From Tubulanus polymorphus (lineage: Eukaryota > Nemertea > Palaeonemertea > Tubulaniformes > Tubulanidae): 64,000 nt of DNA. The position numbers and the translations under genes are program-made. A model generated the notes under the pieces. The model did not search any database, was not told the DNA's origin, and saw only the letters and a list, made by a program, of their open reading frames with translations. This document shows, one piece after another, positions 43,466-55,100 of the stretch (positions within the stretch are counted from its first letter, which is position 1; each line of letters begins with the position of its first letter). The stretch lies in assembly GCF_964204645.1 (NCBI RefSeq), contig NC_134033.1:15192155-15256154 (forward strand), written 5' to 3'.

Positions 43466-46400
43466 CTGCAGTAAAAAAAAAACAAGCATATTTATATATA
43501 CAGTAAACCTCGACTTACTCAGAGATGGCCAACTAGGACCAAGAGTGGGATTCGTTGAATGGGGTGGACCTGAAAATTGGAATGGGCACATACCGGGTAA
43601 TTCGAAAAGGGCAGATTTGGCAATGCAAGGGGTATATATATATATAAGGCCGATATATTATTCATAGAAAATAGAGGGATTCATAGAAACTTTGCAACAA
43701 ACACAGGCTTTTCTGGCGCTTATCAGGGCTCATTTGGATTTACTTTTAGTCTTTGCAAAAATGTTTCTTTCAGACTTTTTGGAAGGCACATTCGAATTTT
43801 GAATAAATACGCCCTGGCAGAGTTTATACTAACTCTTGACAAAAAACGAGATAATTTTTTCCGACGCATTTTCATACTTTTCACATTTAGAAATCTACCC
43901 GCGTACTTACATTCCAAATAACATTCCTCCCAAATGAGCGGCATGATCCAGTAACCTCCAGCCCAGAAATAATCCAAGCGCGTCGAACGTTAAGAGACCA
44001 ATCATTGCCTGAAATGATATACATGAAATCTTTTGAAGATAACTCACGCAGTCTGGTCTAAATTTCACTCAAAATTTGTCAAATTCCAAGTTTTAAATTT
44101 TCTAGATTTTTCTGAATCCCAGAGTGCACCAGGTTTTCCAGGTCAGTGGCGCCACCCTGTGTAGGAATACGTATTAAACTTACGCTGTGAGCCGAGAACG
44201 AATGAGGTAAAATATCACCGATAAACGCGACACTGAGCTGAGCATCGGGATAATTCATACAAACCGCTCCCAATACTGCCATTATAGCACCCGACTACAA
44301 ACAAACAAAGAGAAAAATATCAACAGATCAGTCAAACAGGTATCGATCTACTGCAAGTACGACCATCTCAGACATTTGACTCTTTTTCTACACTTTACAT
44401 GTGTTCAATGTTTCACCTGAGACATCTTTAATTGAAAATGAACTACAAACATCGAAAATGAACTACAGGCATTAGACTTTTTATAGGCATACTTTCAAAA
44501 ACTGATCGTCCACACTTCACATGTGTTCAGCACTTCACCTGAGACATTTCTTATTGAAAATGAACTACAAACACCGGACATTAGACATTTTATAGGTGAA
44601 CTGATCATTCAGACTTAATATTTCAATGGAAAATGTCCAGATTGTAGAGTCATTGTCTGAGGGGGTGCAAAGCTTCATCAGGCTGCAGATTGATATCAAT
44701 GCACATTTCTGGTAAGGATTTTAGTTTTGATTGAAACTTACAGCACCGAGTGAAGGAACTAAAGAAGGACGGACTGTTTTAGCTAAATAACTCATTAGTG
44801 ATGATACAACACCTGAAAATAGATTTTAGAAATATTCACACTTTTATTACAAAATCTTACACAATATTATGAAATGATCCAATGAAATGGAAATGGTCAT
44901 CATTTATAACAGGGTTCTTACAGATCAGGTCATCTAAAATTCCCTGACTAAATTGTAAGATATCCTCAGCATGTTTCTGTTCTGGGATCGGTTTCTAATC
45001 AAGAGGTTCCTTGTGCCACTCGTCACCAGCAACAACAACATGAAACCAAAAATTCAAATTCTCTGATTAGATTATAAGATATCCTCAGTGAGGGCTTTTT
45101 CTTATCAAGAGGTATCTTGTGTCACTCGTCACCAGCAAAAACAAGACACCAAAAATTCAAACTCCCAGATTTTCAAGAAATCAGTCACAATTTTCCCTGC
45201 ATCCAGTTTAAAAAAAGTTAATTTTTTCTTTCATTTATTCGATCTTAGATATACTCAGATTTCAGTGATTGTTTTAGTTATACTTAATTCTAAGGTTAAA
45301 TCCGGAATTCCCGATTTTGCCGATCTGTAAGAACTTGGATCCAGTTCCACAGTTGTGAGTCAAAAGTTAACTCTGAGTTAGAATTAGTTCATTTTCAATG
45401 CGTTAACTCGAGTCAAATCTTAACTCACAACTGTGGAACTGGGTCCCGGTACTTTACGACCGGCCACTGAATATGTGATACTTACCGCCGGTGAGATAGA
45501 ATCCTAGAAACTGCTCTTTACCGAGATAATGAGTAACTACACTAGAGAACGACCACAGAACGTACATGTTGGCCGCGAGGTGGAAAAATGAATAATGACT
45601 GAACGTAGATAACAACATCGACCAACAACGACTCCCTGAAATATAGTCAAATATAGTGAATTAGGTATAAACTAACTCCCTGAAATTAAGTCAAATATAT
45701 TGAATTAGCTTTAAATTGACTCCCCAAAATTAAGTCAAATATATTGAATTAGGTATAAATTGTTTGAGTCAAATATAGTGAATTAGGTATAAACTAACTC
45801 CCTGAAATTAAGTCAAATATATTGAATTAGCTTTAAATTGACTCCCCAAAATTAAGTCAAATATATTGAATTAGGTATAAATTGTTTGAGTCAAATATAG
45901 TGAATTAGGTATAAACTAACTCCCTGAAATTAAGTCAAATATATTGAATTAACTTTAAATTGACTCCCCAAAATAAAGTCAAATATATTGAATTAGCTCT
46001 AAATTGACTCCCCAAAATTAAGTCAAATATATTGAATTAGGTATAAATTGTTTGAGTCAAATATAGTGAATTAGGTATAAACTAACTCCCTGAAATTAAG
46101 TCAAATATATTGAATTAGCTTTAAATTGACTCCCCAAAATTAAGTCAAATATATTGAATTAGGTATAAATTGTTTGAGTCAAATATAGTGAATTAGGTAT
46201 AAACTAACTCCCTGAAATTAAGTCAAATATATTGAATTAACTTTAAATTGACTCCCCAAAATAAAGTCAAATATATTGAATTAGCTCTAAATTGACTCCC
46301 CAAAATTAAGTCAAATATATTGAATTAGGTATAATTTGACTACTGGATATACAGTCTTACTCTTGTCATGTAGAATCCCTAAACTACGAATGGAAAATTC

Positions 46401-48588
46401 AGATGATATGTATTTTTCGATGTTACCTTTCGCTGGATTTGAAGTGAAGAATTTCATCATAATGGGTTGAATGCGTGGAAGTCTCCACAATAGAAAGACG
46501 CCGGCATTTAAACCTATGATCGTCGATACTACTTTAACACCGGGACTCATCTGATTCCAGTGCATGTTTATCTACAATACATAGAAAACAAGGATATCGA
46601 TTCAAACTTAAAATCTAGATAAGTCTTCAAGTTAGAGTTAGTCAGTTAATTATTCAGATCATCTTCAAATAGTCAACTACAAGAGCCATTCTAACTGACA
46701 CAACTGTGGAAATGGATCCAGTCAAGTTAAGCCCACACAACTGTGGAACTAGATCTACAGTGAAATTAAATCCACATAGATTTACTAGTTGAACTGGGTC
46801 AAGAGTGGAATTAAACCCACACAACTTTTGAACTGGGTCCGGAATCTACCTCAACACGTAGCCAGATGCTCAAAAGTTAGTTAAAGATAACCGGTTGATT
46901 GTTACAATAGAATTACAATTGTCACTATATCAACTATCCACCGACGACTGGCAAAATCTAACCAAATTTTGAGCAAGGTGCCCCAGAACTATGGAACTGG
47001 AACCCAAACAACTGTGGAACTAGATCTAGAGTCAAATCAAACCAACACAACTGTGGTACTAGGTCCAGAGTCAAATCGAACCCCACGCAACTGTGGTACT
47101 GGGCCCAGAGTCAAATCAAACGCGCACAACTCTGGAACTGAGTTCAGTCACATAAATTAAAACCACACAATGTGGAACTGAGTTTTGAGCAACGTGCCCC
47201 AGAACTATATGGAACTGTGACCATATTTTCAAACTCGTCGATTATGCCCGTGTTTTATGAAGTATTTACCTGTTGTCTGATAGAACCAGCTTTACCGAAC
47301 GGATGATGAAACGCTCTGTGCATCAAACGTCTCGAATCTTGTCGTAAATTCTCGTATTGCCAGATCATACAACCTCCAAAACTGCACGCTCCAACCTGGG
47401 CAAAAAAAAAAGAAGAAAACATCGTAATTGCTTTACGATCTCGAAAGGGCGCTAGGTACAGTTACCAGGGGAACACTACAACAATACGATGAGACGTCAA
47501 CATTTTAACGGTGGCTGGTTGACAAAGGTGATTTTCTAGAAAAATCGCTGAAGAAAATTGATTTACCGCTATTCTCGTAAGCGGTAAGCATTTATAAATC
47601 GGATGGGCTTTAAACAAACTTGTGGTTAGTGAAAATATCCGATCGCGAAACTAAACCACAGACAGGTTACTGACTCTAGGGGTAACAGTATTTTTTTCGC
47701 GAGATGTTCACTTACCGCGACTGTGAACCCGAACGGTTTCAGTAGATTACGATAAGTTAATTCCCCGTTAGGTTTTATTTCCTGTTCGGGAGCAAGACGA
47801 GATTTCTGAGTGATGCTTCGACGTTTTAACGTTCTTACCACCGTGTTGTTGCTCGGCGACAGCACATTGTTGCCGGCCGATGACGACGGCGGTCGAAGGA
47901 AATTGCGATAAAATCCACATCTGTCGAAAAAAAACAGGAATAAAGTTAACAAAATCTCAGCGATTTTACGAAAAGCGGAAAAACTATGTAATCAGCGGAA
48001 TTCAGACTTTTTAGAAAGGAGTTTCAATTTCATCGGGTTGCAGTTATAAAAGTGGCTGGTTCGATCTAAATCACCGAATACTTGGCGGCCACATTTTTTT
48101 GTGTCAGGAGTAGCAATATACACTTGGCAGTAAGGACAAGGTTCTTATTAAAATTTCAATATGGACAATAAAATTAATTGGATTTGTATTGATTTAAATG
48201 TTTCGTCAGTCATCTTTTAACGAAATTGAACAGAAATTCAAGCGTAATTCGGCGAAAAGCTCTATTTTATTCAAATTCATGTTTTAATCGGGTTGTTTAA
48301 CGCTCACCTGGCCGTGAAAGCGCAGTTTTTAGCGAGTTGTAACGCGAGAAGAGTCATTTCTGAGAACGGGGACCGGCAAGTGCTGCCCCCAATCCAATAT
48401 GGCCGCCTCCATGGATACTTTTTGAACATTTTCGAAAATCCGCGCATCGTCGATAAAATCGAATAACATGACCCTGAACGATTCAACGACACCGAATTTA
48501 CTCGTCTACAAATTGTGTTCGCGGATTCTTGGTGTAAATAACGGTAACTAGTTACTGAATCCATCTTAAATTCGCTTCTTTTCTCCAT
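43384..48588 (-). CDS. PARL: PARL, mitochondrial rhomboid protease
   Basis: Intramembrane serine protease of the inner mitochondrial membrane; the family cleaves PINK1 and PGAM5. Nine exons on the minus strand: 48588-48308, 47920-47716, 47395-47270, 46571-46427, 45635-45486, 44812-44742, 44294-44184, 44008-43911, 43465-43384. Phases chain throughout. The catalytic Ser is in GASGAIM and the catalytic His in DHAAHLGG. Further marks are [19 protein letters not shown] and [13 protein letters not shown]. Starting at 48588 gives 422 residues; a start at the in-frame Met at 48357 gives 345, closer to the roughly 380 of vertebrates. The basic N-terminus suits a mitochondrial presequence. It is divergent from TUBGCP3. 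Confidence 0.95.
43495..43600 (+). repeat. Pogo-like terminus fragment
   Basis: cagtaaacctcgacttactc + agagatggccaactagga, nearly the same as the left end of the element at 60159-60462. Confidence 0.55.
43911..44008 (-). CDS. PARL exon 8 with catalytic His
   Basis: Encodes [20 protein letters not shown] and [12 protein letters not shown]. The second His of HAAH is the rhomboid catalytic base. Confidence 0.95.
44184..44294 (-). CDS. PARL exon 7 with catalytic Ser
   Basis: The first codon is the catalytic Ser of GASGAIM; it continues [19 protein letters not shown] and [13 protein letters not shown]. The acceptor is tttgtttgtag. Confidence 0.94.
44385..44640 (-). repeat. Tandem units, cttcacatgtgttcag family
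   Basis: Reverse-orientation relatives of 11745-12010: actgatcgtccacacttcac + atgtgttcagcacttcacct. Lies in PARL intron 6. Confidence 0.8.
44742..44812 (-). CDS. PARL exon 6
   Basis: Encodes [20 protein letters not shown] then LGA. It ends just before the catalytic Ser codon, so the active-site motif GASGA spans the junction. Confidence 0.92.
44925..45135 (-). repeat. Dispersed repeat, ttataagatatcctcagtg
   Basis: Two approximate units (aagatatcctcagcatgttt; aagatatcctcagtgagggc) with tatcaagaggttccttgtgc + cactcgtcaccagc. The same units recur at 62780-63060. Confidence 0.75.
45337..45446. repeat. Complete palindromic ggatccagttccacag element
   Basis: Left ggatccagttccacagttgt + gagt; right actcacaactgtggaactgg + gtcc; the centre gttcattttcaatg is shared by other family members. 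About 110 bases. Related copies or ends are at 12700-12830, 18745-18775, 27855-27945, 38725-38800 and 40610-40760. Confidence 0.88.
45486..45635 (-). CDS. PARL exon 5
   Basis: Encodes [40 protein letters not shown]. It holds the rhomboid H--AN-- helix. A tandem array copied from this exon's acceptor junction abuts it on the intron side. Confidence 0.96.
45636..46335 (-). repeat. Higher-order tandem array copied from the PARL exon 5 acceptor junction
   Basis: About sixteen units of 34-44 bases in the intron before exon 45635. On the minus strand a unit reads ctaattcaatatatttgact + taatttcagggagttag; the real junction reads cactatatttgactatattt + cag|GGAGTCG. Three unit types recur in an ordered pattern (ending in ccctg, in cccca, and a truncated tttgag type), giving a higher-order repeat of about 122-166 bases. 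Confidence 0.93.
46427..46571 (-). CDS. PARL exon 4
   Basis: Encodes [40 protein letters not shown]. The LWR-P--Q--M---FTSNPA block is diagnostic of PARL. Confidence 0.95.
46680..47215. repeat. Array of ccagttccacag element ends with an inserted MITE
   Basis: Units of cacacaactgtggaactgg + tcagagtcaaatcaaac, about 50 bases. Interrupted at 46858-46985 by a relative of the ggccagttgctcaaaag MITE. Confidence 0.7.
47270..47395 (-). CDS. PARL exon 3
   Basis: Encodes [20 protein letters not shown] then [15 protein letters not shown]. It forms the first membrane segment (G--FG---IWQYE-L in vertebrate PARL). Confidence 0.92.
47716..47920 (-). CDS. PARL exon 2
   Basis: Completes an Arg codon, then [16 protein letters not shown], a basic linker, and [23 protein letters not shown] and the LLKP-FTV block match vertebrate PARL. 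This is the matrix-side N-terminal region. Confidence 0.9.
48308..48588 (-). CDS. PARL exon 1, start uncertain
   Basis: Open from Met at 48588 through [16 protein letters not shown] and [16 protein letters not shown] to donor gtgagc. Basic and hydrophobic residues without acidic clusters suit a presequence. Mets at 48588 and 48357 are both possible starts; the sequence gives no decisive choice. Confidence 0.7.
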
Positions 48589-49051
48589 TTCCCTGTGTAA
48601 CTAGATCAAATGTAAATCAAATTTTATTCACCTTCATTTCTGCTGTTCTGTTAAAAATTAAACGCACTATAGTTTGATGGATCCTAGACTTACCTCTTAA
48701 AGACTTAGAGGCATTTTCCCTCAAGTCGATCGGCCATTTTGGCATTTGAAGAACTAGTTCCGAACTCAAGTTCCATTGAGTTACGGGGCCAATATTTGGC
48801 GTCAAGGGCGACGGAATGAGAGAGAGCGAGTTAAATTGAATGGAGGAGTTTTTAACTAAACTCCTCGACAGATCCAGATGTTATCTTCCACCAATTGGTT
48901 CCACTCTAATGTGATGGCACGTCTGACAACGAAGACCCTAAACTGATATTCGTGTCACTGACTTCACGACTAATTTCTCTGAAAAACCCGAAGTTCGCCC
49001 CCCTTGAATTACCAGCCGTTATAAATTGACATCGTTTTTTCTCCGTTGTAG
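48589..49051. promoter_or_regulatory. Divergent PARL / TUBGCP3 intergenic promoter region
   Basis: Less than about 460 bases separate the PARL start region from the first recognisable TUBGCP3 coding exon, and the genes run head to head. The unseen TUBGCP3 first exon must start in or near here. One open candidate begins at ATG 48840 (MEEFLTKLLDRSR), but no good donor of the required phase follows it. No TATA box stands out. A bidirectional promoter is inferred from the arrangement only. Confidence 0.45.
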
Positions 49052-49100
49052 AAGATGCGCTGACTCCACATTTTCAATTTGCGTTAAGAATTCTTGGCAG
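49052..49100 (+). CDS. TUBGCP3 exon, first visible
   Basis: Encodes [15 protein letters not shown], matching the QFQYAVRVIG block near residue 30 of GCP3. It enters one base into a codon (N+AA), so a preceding exon with a short N-terminus is required. Confidence 0.85.
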
Positions 49101-52100
49101 GTAAGAATTGATGAATTGATCATCTGTGTCCCGCTCTGAGCATCAGCTAAATTTCAATGCTGAATAAACTATCGCTCATAAATGAAAACAAAAACAACTT
49201 TAGTAAAAATTGTTATTTATTTCTGAATGCAAATTCCTCACTGAACAAATTGATGGATAATATTTCGAGATCAACCGATTATTAACGAAATTACGGACCA
49301 AAACGTCGCACGGAGAGCACGTGTGACAGACAGTAGAGTGAAAGTACGATGTCGACTCTGTTTGAATAAAACTCTGTGATTATTTCAGTAATTTCTGCAC
49401 GTCTCTCGACGCTCAGGACGCGTTTCAAGTATCGGAGAAAATCAAAAGAAAATGTAAGGGTTTAAAAAAATTTTTCGCTTGGTGCGGGCGTCCAAAATCG
49501 AAAACCCCTACCTACGCTCTTTTTAAAGGGATCTAGAGTTGCAAATAGTCAAATCTATTTCCAGTCTTGTTGATGAATATCATTGAGAGAAACCCACGAT
49601 ATCAATTGAAACAGTCAACTATGATTGTTTTTTTTCTATGTTTTGAGTGATAGAAAAACCAAAAACAATTGTTTAGATTGATATGTTATATATACCACGA
49701 TATCAATTTAAACAAGTATAATTATTTCTTTTCTTACGTTTCGGGTGGAATCCTTCCACTCATCAGAGTTTATTTGAAAATGTTGTTTTAATTCATATTG
49801 TAGCTTTCTCTTAATCAGAGTTGTTTCATTTTAACCCCCGCCCCCTCAGTTTTATGTGATTCTTTCCCTCCTGCTCTAAATTTTCCATAAAATTAAGCTC
49901 GTTTTTTGTAGTGGTCCGAAAAGGGAGGAGCAAAGATGCGGCTATTTTTTCGGAATTGAACCGGAAACTCGAATCTCTCGTAAGTCGAAAATTTTACTTC
50001 AAGAATTTTTTTCAAAAAATTGTCGGGTTTTCTTTTAAGATCTCATTAATTCATTACGATTATCTTTTCTGAAAAAAATGTTTCCTATGTCTGTCGGTTA
50101 ATTACTTTTAACATCAATACACCGTGATGCGGTGTACTAGCAAATACCATCACCGATCTATACACCGCATTGCAGTGTAGACGCGCTGAAAGGGTTAAAT
50201 CATGAGAAAGTTATGTTTCCTATTTTGTAGGATATTCTGCGCAACAGAGCCGGAGTTTTGTATTTGTTAATGTCACTTTGCGATGACAAATCAGCCGATA
50301 ACAAGGTTTAAATTCGATTCTTCAATTCTTCATTCTTCAATTTAAGAAAACCGCAGAAATCGAGGTTTTTTTTAAATTTCTGATATTTTATTATTTTTCA
50401 GTCGTCTGCTAGTTTCTCGTCGACGCTTCCGTCGTTTATTCTGCCGCAGACGCCGTTTCTTCCCGTGACCTCGACCCCGTTCAACCCTGCTCAGATCGCG
50501 GCGACCCCTCGGCTACCCGTATCGGCGACTCCGGGGGCGATGCCTCCTCAGACCCCGGGCGTCGGTTTCGTCACCTCGTCGACTCTGACTAAAAGCAGCG
50601 GATTCAGTAGTTTACATCAAACTGATCCGACTCCAGCCTCATTTCATCCCAGGTAAATTTCAAATGACAAAACCTGGATCCAGTTCCACAATACAGTTCC
50701 ACAGTTCAGGACCCAGTTCCACAGATCTGGTTTTGTAGTTTGATAGTTCTTGATCCAGTTCCACACTTCTTCACTTCCACAGATCAGGACCCAGTTCCAC
50801 AGTTGTAGATCCAGTTCCACACTTCTTCACTTCCACAGATCAGGATCCAGTTCCACAGTTGTAGATCCAGTTCCACAGTTTTAGATCCGGTTACACTGTT
50901 CTTGATACAGAGTTCCACAGTTGGTGAACAAGTTCCAAATTTGGCAACTTGAACTTAACCAACATATCTGAAGAACTGGATCCTGTGTTCAATTTCGTGT
51001 TCAAACTCTAAAAAACATATAATTTACCTTTTGTTGCAGCTCAAATCTCGGTGGAGCCGGTTACCATAGCGACGGAGCTACTAACTACGGCAGCGTTCAG
51101 AGATATCTACCCACGCCCTCTATTGGCGATACAATACATAACGATCGTCGCGGCAGTTCAAGTAGTTCAACGTCGAGTCGCAGTGTACGTCAGATCAGGG
51201 ATAACAGTGAGTACCATCATGTAGTGATTACATCTCCAGTGGTTTTAAACTAATTCTCCACATCTGCTATTCTACAACCCAGTTCGAATTTCATTATTCG
51301 GGGTCTCTAGACTCCTTGATTCGTTGAAAACTCTTTCTAAACAAAAAATATTTTTCAATATTCAAATATTTTTCTTGAATATCCTTGAATTTGAGCAAAA
51401 GTCCTTGAAAACTCCTTGAAATTAGAGAAATTGGCAATTAGAAAATTTTTAGGTTTTTGGCTAGTTATTATACACACAGATTCAATCCACCGAAATAAAT
51501 GGTTTACCGAGATAAACAGTAATGATTTAGGAGTCAACAGTAATTGGGATATGAAAGTGATGCAGGCACTTCTCTAAATTGAAAATTTTCTCTTTGGAAA
51601 TCTGCAATGACTGATCTGTAGGGACCCTGTTATTGTAAATAAACTAATTTTCACTACATTAACCATATTGTAGTGCCATCTGGTGTGCGCCGCCAGTATC
51701 TCAGTACCGCCAGTAACTCTAATTTGGTTTTGATTGTATATTTGTAGCGTCGATGGAGTTACCGCAGAATTTGTTACTCAGAGACATCATCTTCATTTTA
51801 CAAGGAATCGAAGGACAATACATTAAAATCGATCTGGCAAAAGACGGCTACAAAATCGAATCTAAAGTGAGCGCAATAATTACTCTACTTTTATGCGAAA
51901 GTTTGCCGGGATATAGCATAGCAAGGCTTTGCGGTAGATTTGTGGTTCATTTTCAATTTAAAATGCCTCAGGCGAAGTCACGAACACATGTGAAGTTTGG
52001 AGGATCAGTTTCTGAAAGTGTACTGAAAAAATGTCTGGTGTTTGTAGTTCATTTTCAATTGAAAATGTCTCAGGTGAAGCACTGAACACATGTGAAGTGT

Positions 52101-55100
52101 GGACGATCATCTTTTGAAAGTGAGCTGATAAATGTCTAATGTCAGGTCTTTGTTGTTCATTTTCAATTGAAAATGTCTCAGGCAAAGTCCTGAACACATG
52201 TGAAGTGTGAATGATCAGAAATTTGATATAATGGAGATAAAGTAAATGAAATGTCTTCATATAAGGTCTTAATCTCTCTTGAGACACAGCCCCCACTGAG
52301 GATATATCTCATGATTTAATCAGGGAACAATTTTTTTGTCAAAAGTATCAGGGAATCTTAAATGATTGTTATTATTTCAGGTTGGAATCCCGAAATCGCT
52401 GCGAGTTTCGATGTTAAAACTCGTCGAATGCGGTTGGCTCCACGATAAAGTGCGTAAATACACCGACTCTCGCGTCGCTGAGAAAACATTCGGACTCGTC
52501 GGGCAGAGTTTCTGCGCCGCGTTACAACAAGAGTTAACCGAGTATTATAATCTGATCGCTGTATTCGACGCTCAGGTAGAATAGAATATTCAATTCCATT
52601 GCGGAATAGAAATAGTGGATTGATAAGAATATTGAACAGAATGATCCAAGTTCCATCTGGAATTAAATCCTTAATCTGGAAAGTTGGGAAAACTGCAGGA
52701 ATTTTGAAATAGTAATTATATCTGGTTTGTGAATATTTGACAATTTTATCTATTTAATTTCTGGGAAAAATTTGGGAAATTCATTTTACACTTGATTATT
52801 CAGTATTTACTAATGGCAACTTAAGCAATATTTCTTGAAAATCACTGTAAATAATTAGTCACCATTAAAATGGTAAAATAGAAAATTCAATTCAAAGGCC
52901 ATTGTGGAATATTAGAATATACTGAACAGAATGATCCAGGTTCCATCTGGAATTTAATCTTGAAAATGGGGAAAACTGCAGGAATTTTGAAAAAGTTAAA
53001 TTCCCCGGTTTGGGATTAATTGACAATTTGATACAGGTTCTTTTAATCCAGGAAATTCATTTTACCACTTAACACAGGTTATATACTAATGGCAACCTTT
53101 CTCCTGCAAATATTGATGTTTCTTGATGGTATCTGTTCATTTCCATTTAGCAAAATTGAACTAAAATCTGGGAATTTATGTTGGGAATCATGCCTTTCAT
53201 TAAAGGTCCTTCATTATTTGCTTTTTATTTCGAATGTGTTTTATCGTTTTCGTTAAAAAGCTTCAACAAGATCAGGACATCGGAATAGTTCAAGATGGCT
53301 GCCATTTGACGATCAGGCGTTTGAGGATATGGTTACTGGAGCCGTTAGTTCGATTGAAAACGCTCGCCGCACTCGTCGATATCTGTAAAGGAAAGAAAGG
53401 TGGCGCTCTCGCATCGGCGGTCTACTCGTACACGCAGCACGGCGATTACGATATCAGGAATATGATTAAACACACTTTAACGCTGGTCGTGCAGCCGATA
53501 TTCGCGACCTTGACCCGATGGATTTACGATGGTGAACTCGACGATCAGTTTCAAGAGGTAAATGAATGATGTCTGAAAATGACTCGTGGGGGGAAGTCAG
53601 GCTTGGGGGGAAGTCAGGCTTGGGGTTGTGGTTGGAAAGTCCGGGAATTTGTAGAAAATAGTTTGAAATCAGAGAATAATCGGGGAATTTGTAAAAAAAA
53701 GTTAGAAATCAGAGAAAAGTTTCAGAAATTTGTTGAGATCATAGTAAGTGAATTCGAGGGCAGTTTGAGTCACCGCATGAATTGGAGGAGTGTGAAAAGT
53801 TTGAAATAGCCTCTTGCCCGGAAATCAGGCAAAAGTCACAGAATTTTCTTTTCTTTTAAATAGTCAGGGAACTTTGTAAGAACAAGTTGAAAATCAGAGA
53901 AAAGTTGGGGAATTCTGTAAGCAAAAAAAAATTAGAATCAGGGTTAAGTCGGGAACTGATTGTTGAGATCGCTAGATCATGCGTAAAATCTAACAGTTTC
54001 CTTCTATGTCTTACATATTTGTTTGTGTTAATATATTGGATTCTTAGCAGATCAAGTCGGGGAAAACAATGTGCATGTCAGGGAATAGTTAGGGAAAAGG
54101 CGATTTTGCCCTAGGATGATACTGTTGGTTGCGGCTGTTGGTCTGCTGAAGATGTTGATGTTGACAAAGTTTTGTCATTGTTGTTATATTTCAGTTTTTT
54201 GTCGCGTCCGATCCGAGCGTCCGAGAAGATCGATTGTGGCACGATAAATACGGTTTACGTAAATCAATGATTCCAAGTTTTATTCAAATGGAACAAGCGA
54301 GAAAGGTAATGAACACTATTAGAAGAGTACACCTGATGATGGCTAATAGTGTTTAGCCGAAACGTTGCTCAAAATAAATCCTCTTCTATTCAAGAATTTT
54401 TCATCTTTGACTGAATCATTGTCGGATTTCTCTCGTCAAGCTACGATCTTATTTACTGATAATAACCTTCGTGATGATATTTTTTTGCGAGTTTCTATCC
54501 GACCGCTGTATATCGAATATTTTTTCAGATTCTACTGATCGGTAAATCGATCAACTTCCTGCGAGCCGTCTGCCGAGATCGCGAACAGGTGAAAAACCGC
54601 GACGTGGTGAAACGTTCCGAGGCTAAGAACGTCGACGCGATTTTCAATCAGGATCTGAATCACACATTCCAGAACATGGTCGACATGGTTTACAAGGAAA
54701 CCAGTTCTCATCTGTTGACCGTGTTGCACTCGAAATATAAATTCATGGATCATCTGAAAGCGATGAGACGTTATTTACTGCTCGGTCAAGGGGATTTCAT
54801 ACGGCATCTCATGGATTTATTAGAGTAAGTTCCGGTGCGGATCCGGGTACCACTGTCAAGGGTAGCACAACTTATAAAAAGGGCACGATTGATAGAACAC
54901 TATATCCGTGTTGACGCGATGTAGAGAGAATCCCACAATTATAACGAAAAAGTCCGAAAATGTAACTTCGAGATAGTAGTTTATTTCAACATTTTGACTA
55001 TATCCTGAAGATGACTATTAGGATATAGTCGAAACGTTGAAATAAACTTCTATCTCGAAGTTACATTTTCTGACTTTTTCGTTATAATTGTGGGATTCTC

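Noticed and set aside
48840-48904. ATG 48840 as first TUBGCP3 exon (MEEFLTKLLDRSR)
   Set aside because: The only donor-like gt in the needed phase that avoids a stop is a poor one (ttg|gttcca), and the peptide does not resemble the family's N-terminal block.
51935-52225. Repeat-coded frames on both strands upstream of exon 52381
   Set aside because: They are translations of the dispersed gaagtgtgga family.
54532-54753. Antisense 73-codon frame over TUBGCP3 exon 11
   Set aside because: Shadow of a strongly conserved exon on the other strand.
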